A stretch of 64,000 bases of DNA, taken from the NCBI RefSeq assembly GCF_965223285.1, contig NZ_OZ244997.1, forward strand, positions 186,001 through 250,000, read 5' to 3'. The notes beneath the pieces were generated by a model. The model was not told where the DNA came from. It ran no database searches and saw only the letters and a program-made list of their open reading frames with translations. Of the stretch, positions 25,926 to 35,397 are shown piece after piece (position 1 is the first letter of the stretch; each line of letters opens with the position of its first letter). Source of the DNA: Leptofilum sp965223285 (lineage in GTDB: Bacteria; Chloroflexota; Anaerolineae; Promineifilales; Promineifilaceae). The translations under genes were made by a program, and so were the position numbers.

Positions 25926-26759
25926 ATGGAAGCAATAGAGCGATTTGTGGATGTAGGGATTAAGTTGCAGGTTCGGGAATGGAATCAAGAGGGAAAGAAA
26001 CGGCCGTTTCTCCTCATTCATGGCCTCTCCAGCAACGCCCGCACCTGGGACGGCGTGGCTCGAGTATTGGCGACAGTTGGGCACCCGGTAACGGCCGTAA
26101 ACCAACGCGGCCACGGCCAAAGCGACAAACCCGACCACGGCTACGACTTCACAACCGTCACTGCCGATCTGCACCGTCTCATCGGGGTTTTGGGTTGGAA
26201 AAAGCCCATTTTGGCAGGGCAAAGCTGGGGTGGCAATGTGCTGTTGGCATTTGGTGCACAATATCCCGGCGTGGCCAGTCATCTCATCTTTGTAGACGGT
26301 GGTTTTTTAGAGCTGCATCGGCGCGGTTCGTGGGAAGAAATTGCCGAACAGTTGCGCCCCCCTGCTTTTAATAATGTGCAGCGTGATCAGCTCAAAAGTC
26401 AGATATCCACCCACCATTCTGATTGGTCGGACGAAGGTGTAGAAGCTACTATGCACAATTTTGAAACATTACCCGATGGCACTATACGGCCGTGGCTCAC
26501 TCTGGAGCAGCATATGAAAATTTTGCGCGCCCTGTACGATCAACATCCCGCCGCCCTTTATTCGCAAGTTCGGGAGCCTGTACTCATTTGCCCGGCTGAC
26601 GATGGCAGCGAGTGGGCGCAGCGCAAACGTGGCGCGGTAGCCGCCGCCAGCACCGCCCTGCCAAGGGCAGAAGTCCGCTGGTTTGAGCAAACAGCCCACG
26701 ACATTCACGTCCATCGACCCAAACAGCTTGCCGAAGCAATGCTCGATTTTATTGATTGA
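25926..26759 (+). CDS. Alpha/beta hydrolase
   Basis: The 277-residue single-domain protein has a canonical alpha/beta-hydrolase fold: L-L-I-H-G-L-S-S-N near residue 25 (oxyanion loop), N-Q-R-G-H-G-Q-S-D, and the nucleophile elbow A-G-Q-S-W-G-G with Ser100. A late A-D-D-G segment and T-A-H-D-I-H-V-H supply candidate Asp and His. There is no signal peptide, so it acts in the cytoplasm. Substrate is unknown; family members cleave esters, epoxides or C-C bonds. It follows the S51-like gene by 12 bp and is probably co-transcribed with it. Confidence 0.85.
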   Translation: MEAIERFVDVGIKLQVREWNQEGKKRPFLLIHGLSSNARTWDGVARVLATVGHPVTAVNQRGHGQSDKPDHGYDFTTVTADLHRLIGVLGWKKPILAGQSWGGNVLLAFGAQYPGVASHLIFVDGGFLELHRRGSWEEIAEQLRPPAFNNVQRDQLKSQISTHHSDWSDEGVEATMHNFETLPDGTIRPWLTLEQHMKILRALYDQHPAALYSQVREPVLICPADDGSEWAQRKRGAVAAASTALPRAEVRWFEQTAHDIHVHRPKQLAEAMLDFID

Positions 26760-26894
26760 CCGGCAAAATAGTGCATCCAAACTGTCTACGCTGAAAACAC
26801 CTTTTGCAGTTGGAAAATTCGGTCGTTTTTGTACCCCACACCCAATTTCAGATACACTTTCATGCGCAAATTTTTAAAGGTGAACGTGTAATTT

Positions 26895-27089
26895 ATGACA
26901 AAAAGACAGTTAGGGTTGACATTTATTGGTTTGGGCGTCCTAGGGGTCTTAGGATTGTTTGGCGTGGATTTGGTGGGTGCAGGCCAATTTAGCGGCATTG
27001 GGCCGACGCAACGTCTGGGGTTGCTAACCGCTGGTGCTGTTATTTTGGTGGGGCTAACGCTGCTGCCGCTGGGGGACAAACCCGCATGA
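26895..27089 (+). CDS. Small two-helix membrane protein
   Basis: This 64-residue protein has two predicted membrane segments (about 7-24 and 40-57) separated by a short polar loop containing Q-F-S-G-I-G-P-T-Q-R. I recognise no family. Its last codons overlap the start of the GT39-like gene in an ATGA junction, which supports it as a real gene and suggests a partner or accessory role for that membrane enzyme. Confidence 0.7.
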   Translation: MTKRQLGLTFIGLGVLGVLGLFGVDLVGAGQFSGIGPTQRLGLLTAGAVILVGLTLLPLGDKPA

Positions 27090-28744
27090 GCAATCCCGCC
27101 ATCGAACCAACGCACACTAAAACAACTGGCTGGGAAACGGCCGTTACCACTTTCCCCAAAGTTCTCATCGGGCTGGCGTTGCTGGCCTTTGTGGGTTACT
27201 TCGTAGTGTACAATATGTATGCCATCGCCCTCTTCCAATTTCCCTTTGACTATGATCAGGGGGAAGGGTTTGAACTAATGGACACGGTACTGTTCAGCCA
27301 GGGGGAATGGCCCTACCGGGACAACGACAGCTATCCATTTTACTCCTCCAACTACCCTCCCCTGTTTCATGTGGTCATTGTGCCACTCGTGTGGGCCTTC
27401 GGGCCGCAATATTGGACGGGCCGACTAGTCTCTTATCTGGGAACGCTCATTACGGCGGCGGCCATTGGTTACGCGGTGCAAAAAGCGGGCAAGCGATGGT
27501 GGCTCTCTGTTTTGGTGGGGCTGGCGTTTTTGGCTTCCAACTATGTTTATCACGTGGGGCCACTGTTTCGGCAGCATATGTTCATGGTGATGTTTGAGGC
27601 AGTGGCGGTGGTTTATTTGGCCAGAACCGTAGAAAAAGAGGAGGCAGACGGCCGTTCGCGCAATAAACGCCTCCTCGTGGTGATGCTGCTGCTTTTGGCG
27701 GCTGGCTACACAAAGCAGTTGGCTTACGCCACGGTAGCGGCCGTTTTCATTTTCCTCTTTTTGCGCCAACCGAAGCGGGCTGTCACCTGGGCTGTGCCGT
27801 TTGCGGCCGTAACGGGGCTCATTTTCCTCTGGCTCAACATCGCCACCGACGGCTACTGGTTCCTCAACACGGTCACGGCCAATATCAATCCATTCATACC
27901 CGGCCAGGCAGAAGGGCTGTTCCGCCAATGGTTCCGCTTGCACATTGTTCTAACAATAGCGGCTGGTCTTTTTGCCGTTTACCAACTCTATTTTGAGCGA
28001 TTATCCCTCTACTCAATCTGGTTTGTGGTTGCCGTACTCAACAGCGTCACGGCGGGCAAATGGGGCGCAGGCGAAAGCTACTTTGCCACCGCCATCGCCG
28101 CCAGCTGCATCCTGACGGGCTTCGCCTTCAATCGCCTGCTTGCCTCGGCCAAGACCAAACCATTCACAATTCACAGTTCACAATTAAATATTCGTTATTT
28201 GGCCGTTGCCACGGTCATCCCTTTGCTCTTCCTTTTCCAGGCCCGGCAAATGTTCCACATGCCCACGCACACCCCCATCTTGGCAGCTATCGCTAACGCC
28301 TTGGGCTACCCCACCGAGGTGATGATTGCACCGCAAACATCCTGCTCTGCCCCTCGCGACCCGGAACCAATTCCATATGTCGATTCGGCAGGCGTGTCCC
28401 TGCTGGGGCGTTTGCCCACCGCTGCAGACACGGCAGCGGGCATTGAGATTACAGAGCATATTTTGCAGGGGGAAACGGCCGCTTTTAGTGAGGACGCCGG
28501 GTTCAACTTCCGTGCTGGGCGCGATATCGTCACCAACCCCACCCAGCTGCTCAATCTGTACAACAACAACCAGGTCGATCTCACCGAAATGCTGGCAATG
28601 CTCAACAATCAAGCGTTCGACACGGTGATATTACGCGCCCAGTTCTACCCGCCACCCGTGCTGGAGGCCATTGGCCAGCAGTACGAAACCACTGATTTGG
28701 TGCAAATGAATGGCTTTGTTTACTGCATCATGCGGCCGAGATAA
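27086..28744 (+). CDS. GT39-like membrane glycosyltransferase
   Basis: The 552-residue protein has about ten membrane segments. An early periplasmic loop contains D-Y-D-Q-G-E-G-F-E and, further on, N-Y-P-P-L-F-H. These acidic and aromatic positions match the PMT/ArnT (GT39 and related DUF) superfamily that uses polyprenyl-phosphate sugars. A soluble C-terminal region (about 425-552) follows. It probably glycosylates a lipid or protein on the outer face of the membrane. An odd stretch at 28165-28195, encoding T-I-H-S-S-Q-L-N, consists of repeated TTCACA words and looks like a short repeat absorbed into the gene. Confidence 0.8.
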   Translation: MSNPAIEPTHTKTTGWETAVTTFPKVLIGLALLAFVGYFVVYNMYAIALFQFPFDYDQGEGFELMDTVLFSQGEWPYRDNDSYPFYSSNYPPLFHVVIVPLVWAFGPQYWTGRLVSYLGTLITAAAIGYAVQKAGKRWWLSVLVGLAFLASNYVYHVGPLFRQHMFMVMFEAVAVVYLARTVEKEEADGRSRNKRLLVVMLLLLAAGYTKQLAYATVAAVFIFLFLRQPKRAVTWAVPFAAVTGLIFLWLNIATDGYWFLNTVTANINPFIPGQAEGLFRQWFRLHIVLTIAAGLFAVYQLYFERLSLYSIWFVVAVLNSVTAGKWGAGESYFATAIAASCILTGFAFNRLLASAKTKPFTIHSSQLNIRYLAVATVIPLLFLFQARQMFHMPTHTPILAAIANALGYPTEVMIAPQTSCSAPRDPEPIPYVDSAGVSLLGRLPTAADTAAGIEITEHILQGETAAFSEDAGFNFRAGRDIVTNPTQLLNLYNNNQVDLTEMLAMLNNQAFDTVILRAQFYPPPVLEAIGQQYETTDLVQMNGFVYCIMRPR

Positions 28745-28921
28745 AACGAGCAAGTTTATACAGGCAGGCAGGTAGCATTTTGGCTTGTACCTGTCCGAAT
28801 ATTCGCCACAGGGTTCACAGAGGGCTTAGAGGGGAGGTTCATTTCTCAGATTTCTCTTTTTCCTACTTCGACTTCGCTCAGCACAAGCCTGTGGTTTTTC
28901 GGACAGATTTTAGGCTTTACG
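28745..28921. repeat. Intergenic spacer with low-complexity repeat words
   Basis: The spacer between the convergent GT39-like and ybaK genes contains CACAGGGTTCACAGAGG and CTTCGACTTCGCTCAGC, words typical of dispersed intergenic filler. A related CACAGGGTTACACGGAGG occurs at about 55923, downstream of greA and upstream of lysS. No gene is seen. Confidence 0.4.
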
Positions 28922-29416
28922 CTAGCTTTCGGTTGGGGATGAGAGATCGGCCAATTTGGCCTTCGTTACTTTGCGTAAGTCGGCTGGGGTCAGCCTGATT
29001 TGCGTGCCACGCTCTCCGGCACTCACAAAAATGTGTGGCTGCGCCAGTGCCAACTCATCTAGGTAAATTGCAAATCCCTTATTGATCAGTGCCAGCGGCG
29101 AAATTCCCCCTACTTGTAAACCTGTCATCTGTTCCGCCTGTTTGTGGCTGGCCATCTTCACTTTTTTTACACCTAATAATTTTGCCACTTTTTTCAGATT
29201 TAGCTGGTAATTTGCGGGAATAACCGCCAGCAGTGGTTTGTGGCGCGAGCCATCTGGCGGCACCACAACCAGCGTCTTAAATACCTGTTCCGGTGGCACG
29301 CTTAGCTGCAGCGCAATCATTTCTGCGTCCCGCTCACTCGCATCATACTGAATCGCCTGGTAGTTAACTTTTTTTCCTTCTAGTAGGCGCATCGCCAATG
29401 TTTTATTAATTGCCAT
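28922..29416 (-). CDS. ybaK: YbaK/EbsC-type Cys-tRNA deacylase
   Basis: The 164-residue protein matches the YbaK family, which hydrolyses Cys-tRNA(Pro) and related mischarged tRNAs. Visible features are Y-D-A-S-E-R-D-A near residue 25, V-F-K-T-L-V-V with the conserved Lys, the K-K-V-K-M-A segment, and T-G-L-Q-V-G-G-I-S-P-L near residue 104. The C-terminal tail is rich in Lys and Ser. I chose the ATG at 29416, preceded by AGGAAAGAG; the open frame extends 27 codons upstream without a usable site. It appears monocistronic and is read toward the GT39-like gene. Confidence 0.9.
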   Translation of the reverse strand: MAINKTLAMRLLEGKKVNYQAIQYDASERDAEMIALQLSVPPEQVFKTLVVVPPDGSRHKPLLAVIPANYQLNLKKVAKLLGVKKVKMASHKQAEQMTGLQVGGISPLALINKGFAIYLDELALAQPHIFVSAGERGTQIRLTPADLRKVTKAKLADLSSPTES

Positions 29417-29596
29417 TTTGCTCTTTCCTGCTTTATTTAGCCTAATTGGGTCAGACAAAGCATGATATAACCATTTCTTATAGTAAAATAAAACCAAAGG
29501 GTAAATTTGTAGTGTTAAAATGGTACTCTTTACTTAAAATAGATAGACGATCTGTTACAAAAACTGCCTATAATGGTTAATTAGGAGAAACTCTCA

Positions 29597-31057
29597 ATGA
29601 GTGTACACACCCCTGATTGGGTAAAAGACGCAATATTTTACCAAATATTCCCAGACCGATTCGCCAAGAGCGGCCGTTTCGGTAAAAATGGCTACTTGCC
29701 CAAGCCAAGAAATTTGCAGCCTTGGGGAGCCACGCCAACCTTTCACGGCTTTCAGGGGGGCGATTTGCTGGGGATCATTGAGAAGCTGCCCTATTTGCAA
29801 TCACTTGGGGTGAATGCTATTTACCTCAACCCCATCTTTTCCTCCGCCTCCAACCATCGGTATCACACGCATGATTATCTCCATGTAGACCCCATTTTGG
29901 GTGGGAATCGCGCTTTTGCTGAATTTTTGGAAGCTGCGCAGGGGCAAGGTTTCCGCGTCGTTTTGGATGGCGTCTTCAATCACGCCAGTCGTGGCTTCTT
30001 CCAGTTTAATCATCTCATGGAATGCGGAGAAGAATCTCCGTACACCGACTGGTTTCATGTTCATAGTTGGCCAATCAACGCCTTTAACGACGGGCAGCAA
30101 CCCAATTATGATGCCTGGTGGGGCATTCCCTCACTGCCAAAATTTAACACCAAAACGCCTGCTGTTCGCGAATTTTTGTGGCAAATCGCCGCCTACTGGC
30201 TCAAAAAAGGCATTGATGGCTGGCGGCTGGACGTTCCTAACGAGATTGATGATGATGAATTTTGGCGGGAATTTCGGCGGCGTTGCAAAAACATTAATCC
30301 CGATGCGTACATTGTGGGTGAACTGTGGGGCGAGGCGCATCGCTGGCTGCAAGGCGACCAGTTCGACGGCCAGATGAATTATCTGTTTTCGCGGGCTGCG
30401 CTGGGCTTTTTCTCTGGGCACAACATGGACCAAACCGACACGGTACGCACCGGGTATGGGTATATTCAATCGTTAAATGCCTCCCAATTCGCCACAGAGC
30501 TGGATCGCATTTTTAACCAACTTTACGATCCAGAGATTGTCCTCTCGCAGATGAACATGCTGGGCAGCCACGATGTGCCGCGCACCCTCACGGTAGCTCG
30601 CCACGACAAGACAGCCCTGCGCTTAATGTACTTATGCCAGATGACGACGCCTGGTGCGCCCAACATCTATTACGGAGACGAGATTGGCATGTCTGGCGGG
30701 CACGATCCGCATTGCCGAGGCGCGTTCCCCTGGCACGATGAGGGCAGTTGGGACACAACTTTGTTGGAGGATTTGAAACAGTATATTCAGCTACGGCACG
30801 ATACGCCTGCGCTGCGGTGGGGTAATTTTCGCATCATGTATGCCAATGAGTCAGTGGTCGTGTATCAACGGCAATATCAGGCACAAACGGCCGTTGTGGC
30901 CTTCAACATGGGGCAGCAAGAAGAGCTGGTCATTGCCCCGCCCGGCTTCGCCTATCATTTGGAAGAAAAACTGAACCCTAATGGCGAACCGTTTAAAGCA
31001 CACAGCACGCTCACCCTGCCCTCCAGAAACGGCCGTGTTTGGGTGAGCAGCCCGTAA
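29597..31057 (+). CDS. GH13 alpha-amylase family enzyme (neopullulanase/cyclomaltodextrinase-like)
   Basis: The 486-residue protein has all four GH13 conserved regions: D-G-V-F-N-H, then G-W-R-L-D-V-P-N-E with nucleophile Asp212, G-E-L-W-G-E with acid/base Glu242, and G-S-H-D-V-P-R with Asp326. The residues M-P-K-F-N-type L-P-K-F-N-T-K-T-P and the Y-G-D-E-I-G-M-S-G-G-H-D-P sequence are typical of neopullulanase/cyclodextrinase groups. It lacks a signal peptide and lacks the N-terminal CBM34, so it probably acts on imported maltodextrins in the cytoplasm. AGGAG lies 9 bp before the ATG, and a TATAAT (29569-29574) just upstream is a likely -10. A short C-terminal beta domain ends the protein. 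Confidence 0.9.
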   Translation: MSVHTPDWVKDAIFYQIFPDRFAKSGRFGKNGYLPKPRNLQPWGATPTFHGFQGGDLLGIIEKLPYLQSLGVNAIYLNPIFSSASNHRYHTHDYLHVDPILGGNRAFAEFLEAAQGQGFRVVLDGVFNHASRGFFQFNHLMECGEESPYTDWFHVHSWPINAFNDGQQPNYDAWWGIPSLPKFNTKTPAVREFLWQIAAYWLKKGIDGWRLDVPNEIDDDEFWREFRRRCKNINPDAYIVGELWGEAHRWLQGDQFDGQMNYLFSRAALGFFSGHNMDQTDTVRTGYGYIQSLNASQFATELDRIFNQLYDPEIVLSQMNMLGSHDVPRTLTVARHDKTALRLMYLCQMTTPGAPNIYYGDEIGMSGGHDPHCRGAFPWHDEGSWDTTLLEDLKQYIQLRHDTPALRWGNFRIMYANESVVVYQRQYQAQTAVVAFNMGQQEELVIAPPGFAYHLEEKLNPNGEPFKAHSTLTLPSRNGRVWVSSP

Positions 31058-31107
31058 CAACTATTGCCTTACTCAAATGGTTCACTTTTTTCGTATCCTT
31101 AACGGCA

Positions 31108-31136
31108 TTAATAGCTACAAATCGCTATCATATAAT
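31108..31136 (+). promoter_or_regulatory. Candidate promoter of the signalling operon
   Basis: TATAAT (31131-31136) with a weak TTAATA (31108-31113) 17 bp upstream lies 144 bp before the first gene. The leader in between contains a direct repeat GCAAACCGG at 31202-31210 and 31247-31255. Confidence 0.4.
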
Positions 31137-31279
31137 TTATCGGTACCATCCACAGCAAAATAGATGTTAATCCAGAAAGTAAGCCAGCCCGTCTTTACTT
31201 GGCAAACCGGGTCAATACTTTTTCCCCAAGAGGAGCTGCTGAGGATGCAAACCGGTATCACACAAAAGGGTAACACCGT

Positions 31280-31714
31280 ATGAGTAATATCAATTTGAAA
31301 ACGCCTGTTGATCCCAAAGATGCCTACGTCCTTGTCGTTGAAGACAATGTCTCAAACTTTGTGCTCATCGCCCGCCTGCTGGCCTTTATGGGTGTGCAAA
31401 AATGTGAGTGGAAAACCACCGGCTGGGGCGTGGTCGATTTTGCCAACACCATGTCCCGCGTCGATCTCATTCTGATGGATTTGCGCCTCCCACACGAAGA
31501 TGGATATGAAGCCCTCAAGCAAATCCGTACCGATCCTCACTTACAAAACACGCTGGTTGTTGTGGTGACCGCCCACGGCAGCAGTGCCGAAATGCACAAA
31601 GCCCGCGAAGCCGGGTTCGATGGCTTCCTCTCTAAACCGCTGGACGCTGACCGCTTCCCAGAACAAATCAAACAAATTCTAAACGGGGAGCCTGTGTGGG
31701 ATTTAGGAATCTAA
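31280..31714 (+). CDS. Single-domain response regulator (CheY/DivK-like)
   Basis: The 144-residue protein is one receiver domain: acidic pair V-E-D-N near residue 20, phospho-acceptor Asp67 in L-I-L-M-D-L-R-L-P, V-T-A-H with the conserved Thr, and L-S-K-P-L with the conserved Lys. There is no output domain, so it acts by protein contact or as a phosphorelay carrier. It is the first gene of a tight operon and is followed after 6 bp by a membrane multi-GAF protein. Confidence 0.92.
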   Translation: MSNINLKTPVDPKDAYVLVVEDNVSNFVLIARLLAFMGVQKCEWKTTGWGVVDFANTMSRVDLILMDLRLPHEDGYEALKQIRTDPHLQNTLVVVVTAHGSSAEMHKAREAGFDGFLSKPLDADRFPEQIKQILNGEPVWDLGI

Positions 31715-31720
31715 TCCCTC

Positions 31721-34534
31721 ATGTTTGCCTCTTTGAACCTTCTCAAAGTAAACAGTAACGATGTAGAAACGCAGCGAAAAGCTGCCCTATTGCAAGGCTT
31801 GGTCGCCGTACTCATTGGGCTAAGCGTGCTGCGCGCAATCTTTGAGATCGTTCAACCCTCACAAATACCCTCCACTGTTGCTGTTTTTCAGCTTATTATC
31901 TCGCTACTGTTTGGCTTGCTGACGCTGTTCATTATTCGCACCGGTAAAATTCGGCTGGCCGCCCACTTTTTCTTTGGCATACTGAACTTCATCTTTTTCT
32001 TTTTGCTGGTTACCACGACCCGCAATCTGTTTTTTCCATATCTGATGTTGATCTCGGTTGTAGCCATTGCGACATTGGATTCCGTGAAGGCTTCACTATT
32101 TTACAGTGCCTTAACCCTTGCCTCCGTTTCTGCTTTTTTCATTTTGTCAGATATGTTTTCGCTGTTAGCAATTGTGGAATTTTTGGTAACGTGCCTGGGG
32201 ATTAGCATCGTAGCTTGGGCCACTGCGGAATATTTGCAAAGCGCACTCCGTAACTCTAAATTGCTGGCAAATGAGTTAATGGAGCAAAGCAATTTGCTGG
32301 AGCGGCGGGCACATCAGCTTCGGTTTGGGGCGGAAATTGCAGAGCAGGGGAGCAGTTCTCTGGATTTGGATCAGCTGCTGCGAGATACGGCCGTTCTGCT
32401 CAAGTCTCAGTTTAGCTTTTATCACGTCTCTTTATTTCTCACCGATGCTCAACGGAAAATGCTGCATTTGCGGGAAGTGGCTACCGACGTGCCAGTTGAT
32501 CTCATCAATTTGCGGTATAAATTGCCAATTGATAACCATTCTATTGTTGGTTGGGTGGGGTTGCACCGCAAAGCACGGGTTGTGGATGATGTTCAAATCG
32601 ATCCGGCTTACAAAGAAGAACCGTTTTTGCCCAACACGCGAGCCGAGCTTGCCTTGCCGTTGGTGGCCCGTGGCGAGCTACTAGGCGTGCTGGATGTACA
32701 GGGCGATCGCCCTGGCATTTTTGCCCGCGAGGATGTTTCTATCCTGCAAATTATTGCCAACCAGATTGCCATCAACATTGATAATGCCCGCCTCTTTGCC
32801 CAAACTGAAACGCGTCTAAACGAAGCGCGCATTCTGTATGAGTACAACTCCTTGCTCTCCAGCACGCTAGACGTGGGTGAGCTGCACCGTCGCGCGGCCA
32901 GAGCACTCACGACGTGGCTACAAGCGTCACGCTGCACCATTTTCGTTTGGGAACCAGAGGAAAACAGAGTGGCCGCCCAGGTTGACTTTATTTATGATTT
33001 GGCAACTGGAGCTATTGACCAGTTTGGGCTGGATTTGGCAACGCATGATTTGGCTGAACATCCTGGTATGCACAAAGCCTTAACCACTGGACAAGCGAAG
33101 GTGTGGCATCTTGAAGATGGCCATTTGGACGCGGCTGAACGTGACCAATTGGAAGAGAACCAGCAGCACAGCTGCCTGGACGTACCGCTGGTACAAGGCG
33201 GTCGGTCTTTGGGGCTAGTTCGCCTGTATCGCAGCCAGGGTCAATCTAATTTCACAGATAACGAGATTCAACTGGCGCAGGCGATGGCAAATGAAACGGC
33301 CGTTTCTCTAGCCAACGCCACCCTCACCTCAGAAACCCAAGCGCGGGTGGCCCAACTAAGCTCCTTAAACCGACTTAGTCTGGCTCTTTCAGAAGCACCC
33401 AACCTAAACCAGGTTTACAAAGCCACCCGACGCGAGATTCTCTCGCTGGTTGAAGCAACGGGGCTGGCTATTTTTCTAGTGGCAGATGACCAGGAACACC
33501 TGAACTGGCTCTACCTATATGATTACGGTGAAGAGATTGATTTGTCTGACATTCCGCCGCTTTCGTTGGAATCTGGCTTTAGTGGGCATGTGGTTCGCAC
33601 CCGTAGCACGCTGCACATTCAGGCCACACCAGAAAATCAGGCAAAGTTCAACTCATTTCAGGTTGGTAAAACAGATGATTATCATGAATTTTGGCTAGGA
33701 CTTCCGCTCATTGTAACCAATCGGCTCATTGGTGTACTGTCCTTGCAAAATCTGGAGCCGTTCAGCGACCGTGATATTCAGTTGCTAACCACCATTGCCG
33801 GTGCGCTCTCCATCGCCATCAATAATCTGTTGCAGCTTGTGGCCGTGCAAGATGCGCTGGCCATCCAGTTTGAGCAGCGGCTGCAAATGCAAACGGCCGC
33901 AGAAGTTTCGGCCGCCACCACCAGCATCCTCAACCTGGAAACGTTAACCCAGGAAGCAGTTAATTTAATCAAAGAACGGTTTGAACTGTATTACGTTGGG
34001 CTATTCCTGGTGGATGAGAAGTACGCTGTGCTAAAAGCCGGTACGGGCTCAGCAGGTGCCGCGCAGATTGCAGCCCGACGGCAGCTACTTGTAGGTGGGC
34101 AATCGCTCGTTGGCGGGGCAACCAATGATGGCAAGCCGCGCATCACCCATGATGTGGCCATCGATCCAGAATGGCTGCCAAACCCGCATTTGCCCAACAC
34201 CCGCTCCGAGTTGGCACTGCCTTTGCGCGTGCGGGGAGAAACCATTGGGGCACTCACCGTGCAAAGTGAACAGGTCGGCTTGTTTAACGACGATTTGATT
34301 GGCACGCTGCAAATTATGGCCGATCAGCTAGCGGTAGCTATTCAAAACGCTGAGCTGCTTGCCCAGGCAGAATCCCGCGCTCAGCAGCAGGCATACCTAA
34401 ATGAAATCAGTGCCAAAATGCACCAATCGGCTGACGTGGAGGCGATTGTGCGCGTTGGTTTGCAGGCACTTTCTAAGCAGTTGAATGGAACGGCCGTTGC
34501 CCTACAGCTTGGCCGTCAAAATGAGGACTCATGA
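31721..34534 (+). CDS. Membrane multi-GAF sensor protein without a kinase domain
   Basis: The 937-residue protein has about six membrane segments in residues 20-175, a short coiled linker, then four GAF domains at roughly 215-360, 385-530, 555-700 and 725-885. Each contains the E-L-A-L-P-L or comparable strand and a G-V-L-x-V/L-Q segment. The tail (about 895-937) looks like the start of a fifth GAF that stops early. No histidine kinase, GGDEF or phosphatase domain is present, so it must pass its signal to a partner, presumably the GAF histidine kinase two genes downstream. Its last codons overlap the methyltransferase start (ATGA). The ligand is unknown. Confidence 0.85.
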   Translation: MFASLNLLKVNSNDVETQRKAALLQGLVAVLIGLSVLRAIFEIVQPSQIPSTVAVFQLIISLLFGLLTLFIIRTGKIRLAAHFFFGILNFIFFFLLVTTTRNLFFPYLMLISVVAIATLDSVKASLFYSALTLASVSAFFILSDMFSLLAIVEFLVTCLGISIVAWATAEYLQSALRNSKLLANELMEQSNLLERRAHQLRFGAEIAEQGSSSLDLDQLLRDTAVLLKSQFSFYHVSLFLTDAQRKMLHLREVATDVPVDLINLRYKLPIDNHSIVGWVGLHRKARVVDDVQIDPAYKEEPFLPNTRAELALPLVARGELLGVLDVQGDRPGIFAREDVSILQIIANQIAINIDNARLFAQTETRLNEARILYEYNSLLSSTLDVGELHRRAARALTTWLQASRCTIFVWEPEENRVAAQVDFIYDLATGAIDQFGLDLATHDLAEHPGMHKALTTGQAKVWHLEDGHLDAAERDQLEENQQHSCLDVPLVQGGRSLGLVRLYRSQGQSNFTDNEIQLAQAMANETAVSLANATLTSETQARVAQLSSLNRLSLALSEAPNLNQVYKATRREILSLVEATGLAIFLVADDQEHLNWLYLYDYGEEIDLSDIPPLSLESGFSGHVVRTRSTLHIQATPENQAKFNSFQVGKTDDYHEFWLGLPLIVTNRLIGVLSLQNLEPFSDRDIQLLTTIAGALSIAINNLLQLVAVQDALAIQFEQRLQMQTAAEVSAATTSILNLETLTQEAVNLIKERFELYYVGLFLVDEKYAVLKAGTGSAGAAQIAARRQLLVGGQSLVGGATNDGKPRITHDVAIDPEWLPNPHLPNTRSELALPLRVRGETIGALTVQSEQVGLFNDDLIGTLQIMADQLAVAIQNAELLAQAESRAQQQAYLNEISAKMHQSADVEAIVRVGLQALSKQLNGTAVALQLGRQNEDS

Positions 34535-35352
34535 CCAGCATCGGTTCGTCACAAAAACCAAAATCTAACAGTGCCATTTTTCTGGACACTTCGCTGCCAA
34601 ATATGGCGCGCATTTTTGATTACATGATAGGTGGCACCGCCCATTTTGAGGTAGACCGTCTGGCTGCGGCCGAAATGTTAAAGATGCTGCCTTCGCTACG
34701 AAAATGGGTGCGACTGCGCCGTGCATTTATTCAGGAAGCTGCCCAAATTTTGCGCCTCGAAGGATTTACACAATTTTTAGACTTGGCCTCGGGAATGCCA
34801 TCTGATGATCATTTGCACGCCTTTGCCCCTGGCTGCCGCATTGTGTACAGCGATATTAATCCAGTTTCCGTGAGCTACGGCCGTTCCTTATTCAGCGAGC
34901 ACGACAATTTGGCCTACATTCGGGGCAACGGTCGTGATCCTGAGGCAATTTTACAAGCACCCGAAGTGCTCAAACTCATCAATTTGGATGAGCCAGTGGC
35001 CATCGGCCTCAACAGCCTCCAGCTATTTTTAACGGAAGCACAGGTGCAACATTTGGCAACAACGCTTTTTGATTGGGCACCGATTGGCTCCAAGCTGTTT
35101 CTGGTTTTTCAAACGCACGGCGAGCTGAAAATGCCGGAAGGGTATTATAAATTTTTAGAGTTGTGCCGTCAGGCGCAGCTACCCATCGAGCTAAATACCC
35201 TGCAAGATTCTGTTGAGATGCTGCAACCGTGGCACACCAGCCTGGTTGAGCCCATTTCGCAATTTTTGGGGTTGCCAGAAGATTTTATTACCGAAGCCGA
35301 TCAGGAAGGGATTGGCATGGCGTTTTATGCTGCTTTTTTGCTGAAGCAGTAA
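34531..35352 (+). CDS. SAM-dependent methyltransferase, PF04672 family
   Basis: The 273-residue protein matches the PF04672 S-adenosylmethionine methyltransferase family: D-T-S-L-P-N-M-A-R-I-F-D-Y-M-I-G-G near residue 15, R-A-F-I-Q-E-A, the SAM-binding loop F-L-D-L-A-S-G-M-P, and Y-S-D-I-N-P-V-S-V-S-Y-G-R. The family is common in actinomycetes and Chloroflexota but the methyl acceptor is generally unknown. Its position between a multi-GAF sensor and a GAF histidine kinase, with overlapping and 45-bp junctions, suggests that it modifies a component of, or a signal for, this pathway. That role is inference from context only. Confidence 0.85.
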   Translation: MTSIGSSQKPKSNSAIFLDTSLPNMARIFDYMIGGTAHFEVDRLAAAEMLKMLPSLRKWVRLRRAFIQEAAQILRLEGFTQFLDLASGMPSDDHLHAFAPGCRIVYSDINPVSVSYGRSLFSEHDNLAYIRGNGRDPEAILQAPEVLKLINLDEPVAIGLNSLQLFLTEAQVQHLATTLFDWAPIGSKLFLVFQTHGELKMPEGYYKFLELCRQAQLPIELNTLQDSVEMLQPWHTSLVEPISQFLGLPEDFITEADQEGIGMAFYAAFLLKQ

Positions 35353-35397
35353 GATCAATTCCAGAAAACAGTGAATTGACCAAGCGCAAGGATTGAG

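Noticed and set aside
31193..31260. Possible cyclic-di-GMP (GEMM) riboswitch before the signalling operon
   Set aside because: GGCAAACC is present, but the other conserved segments and the expected stems of that class are not.
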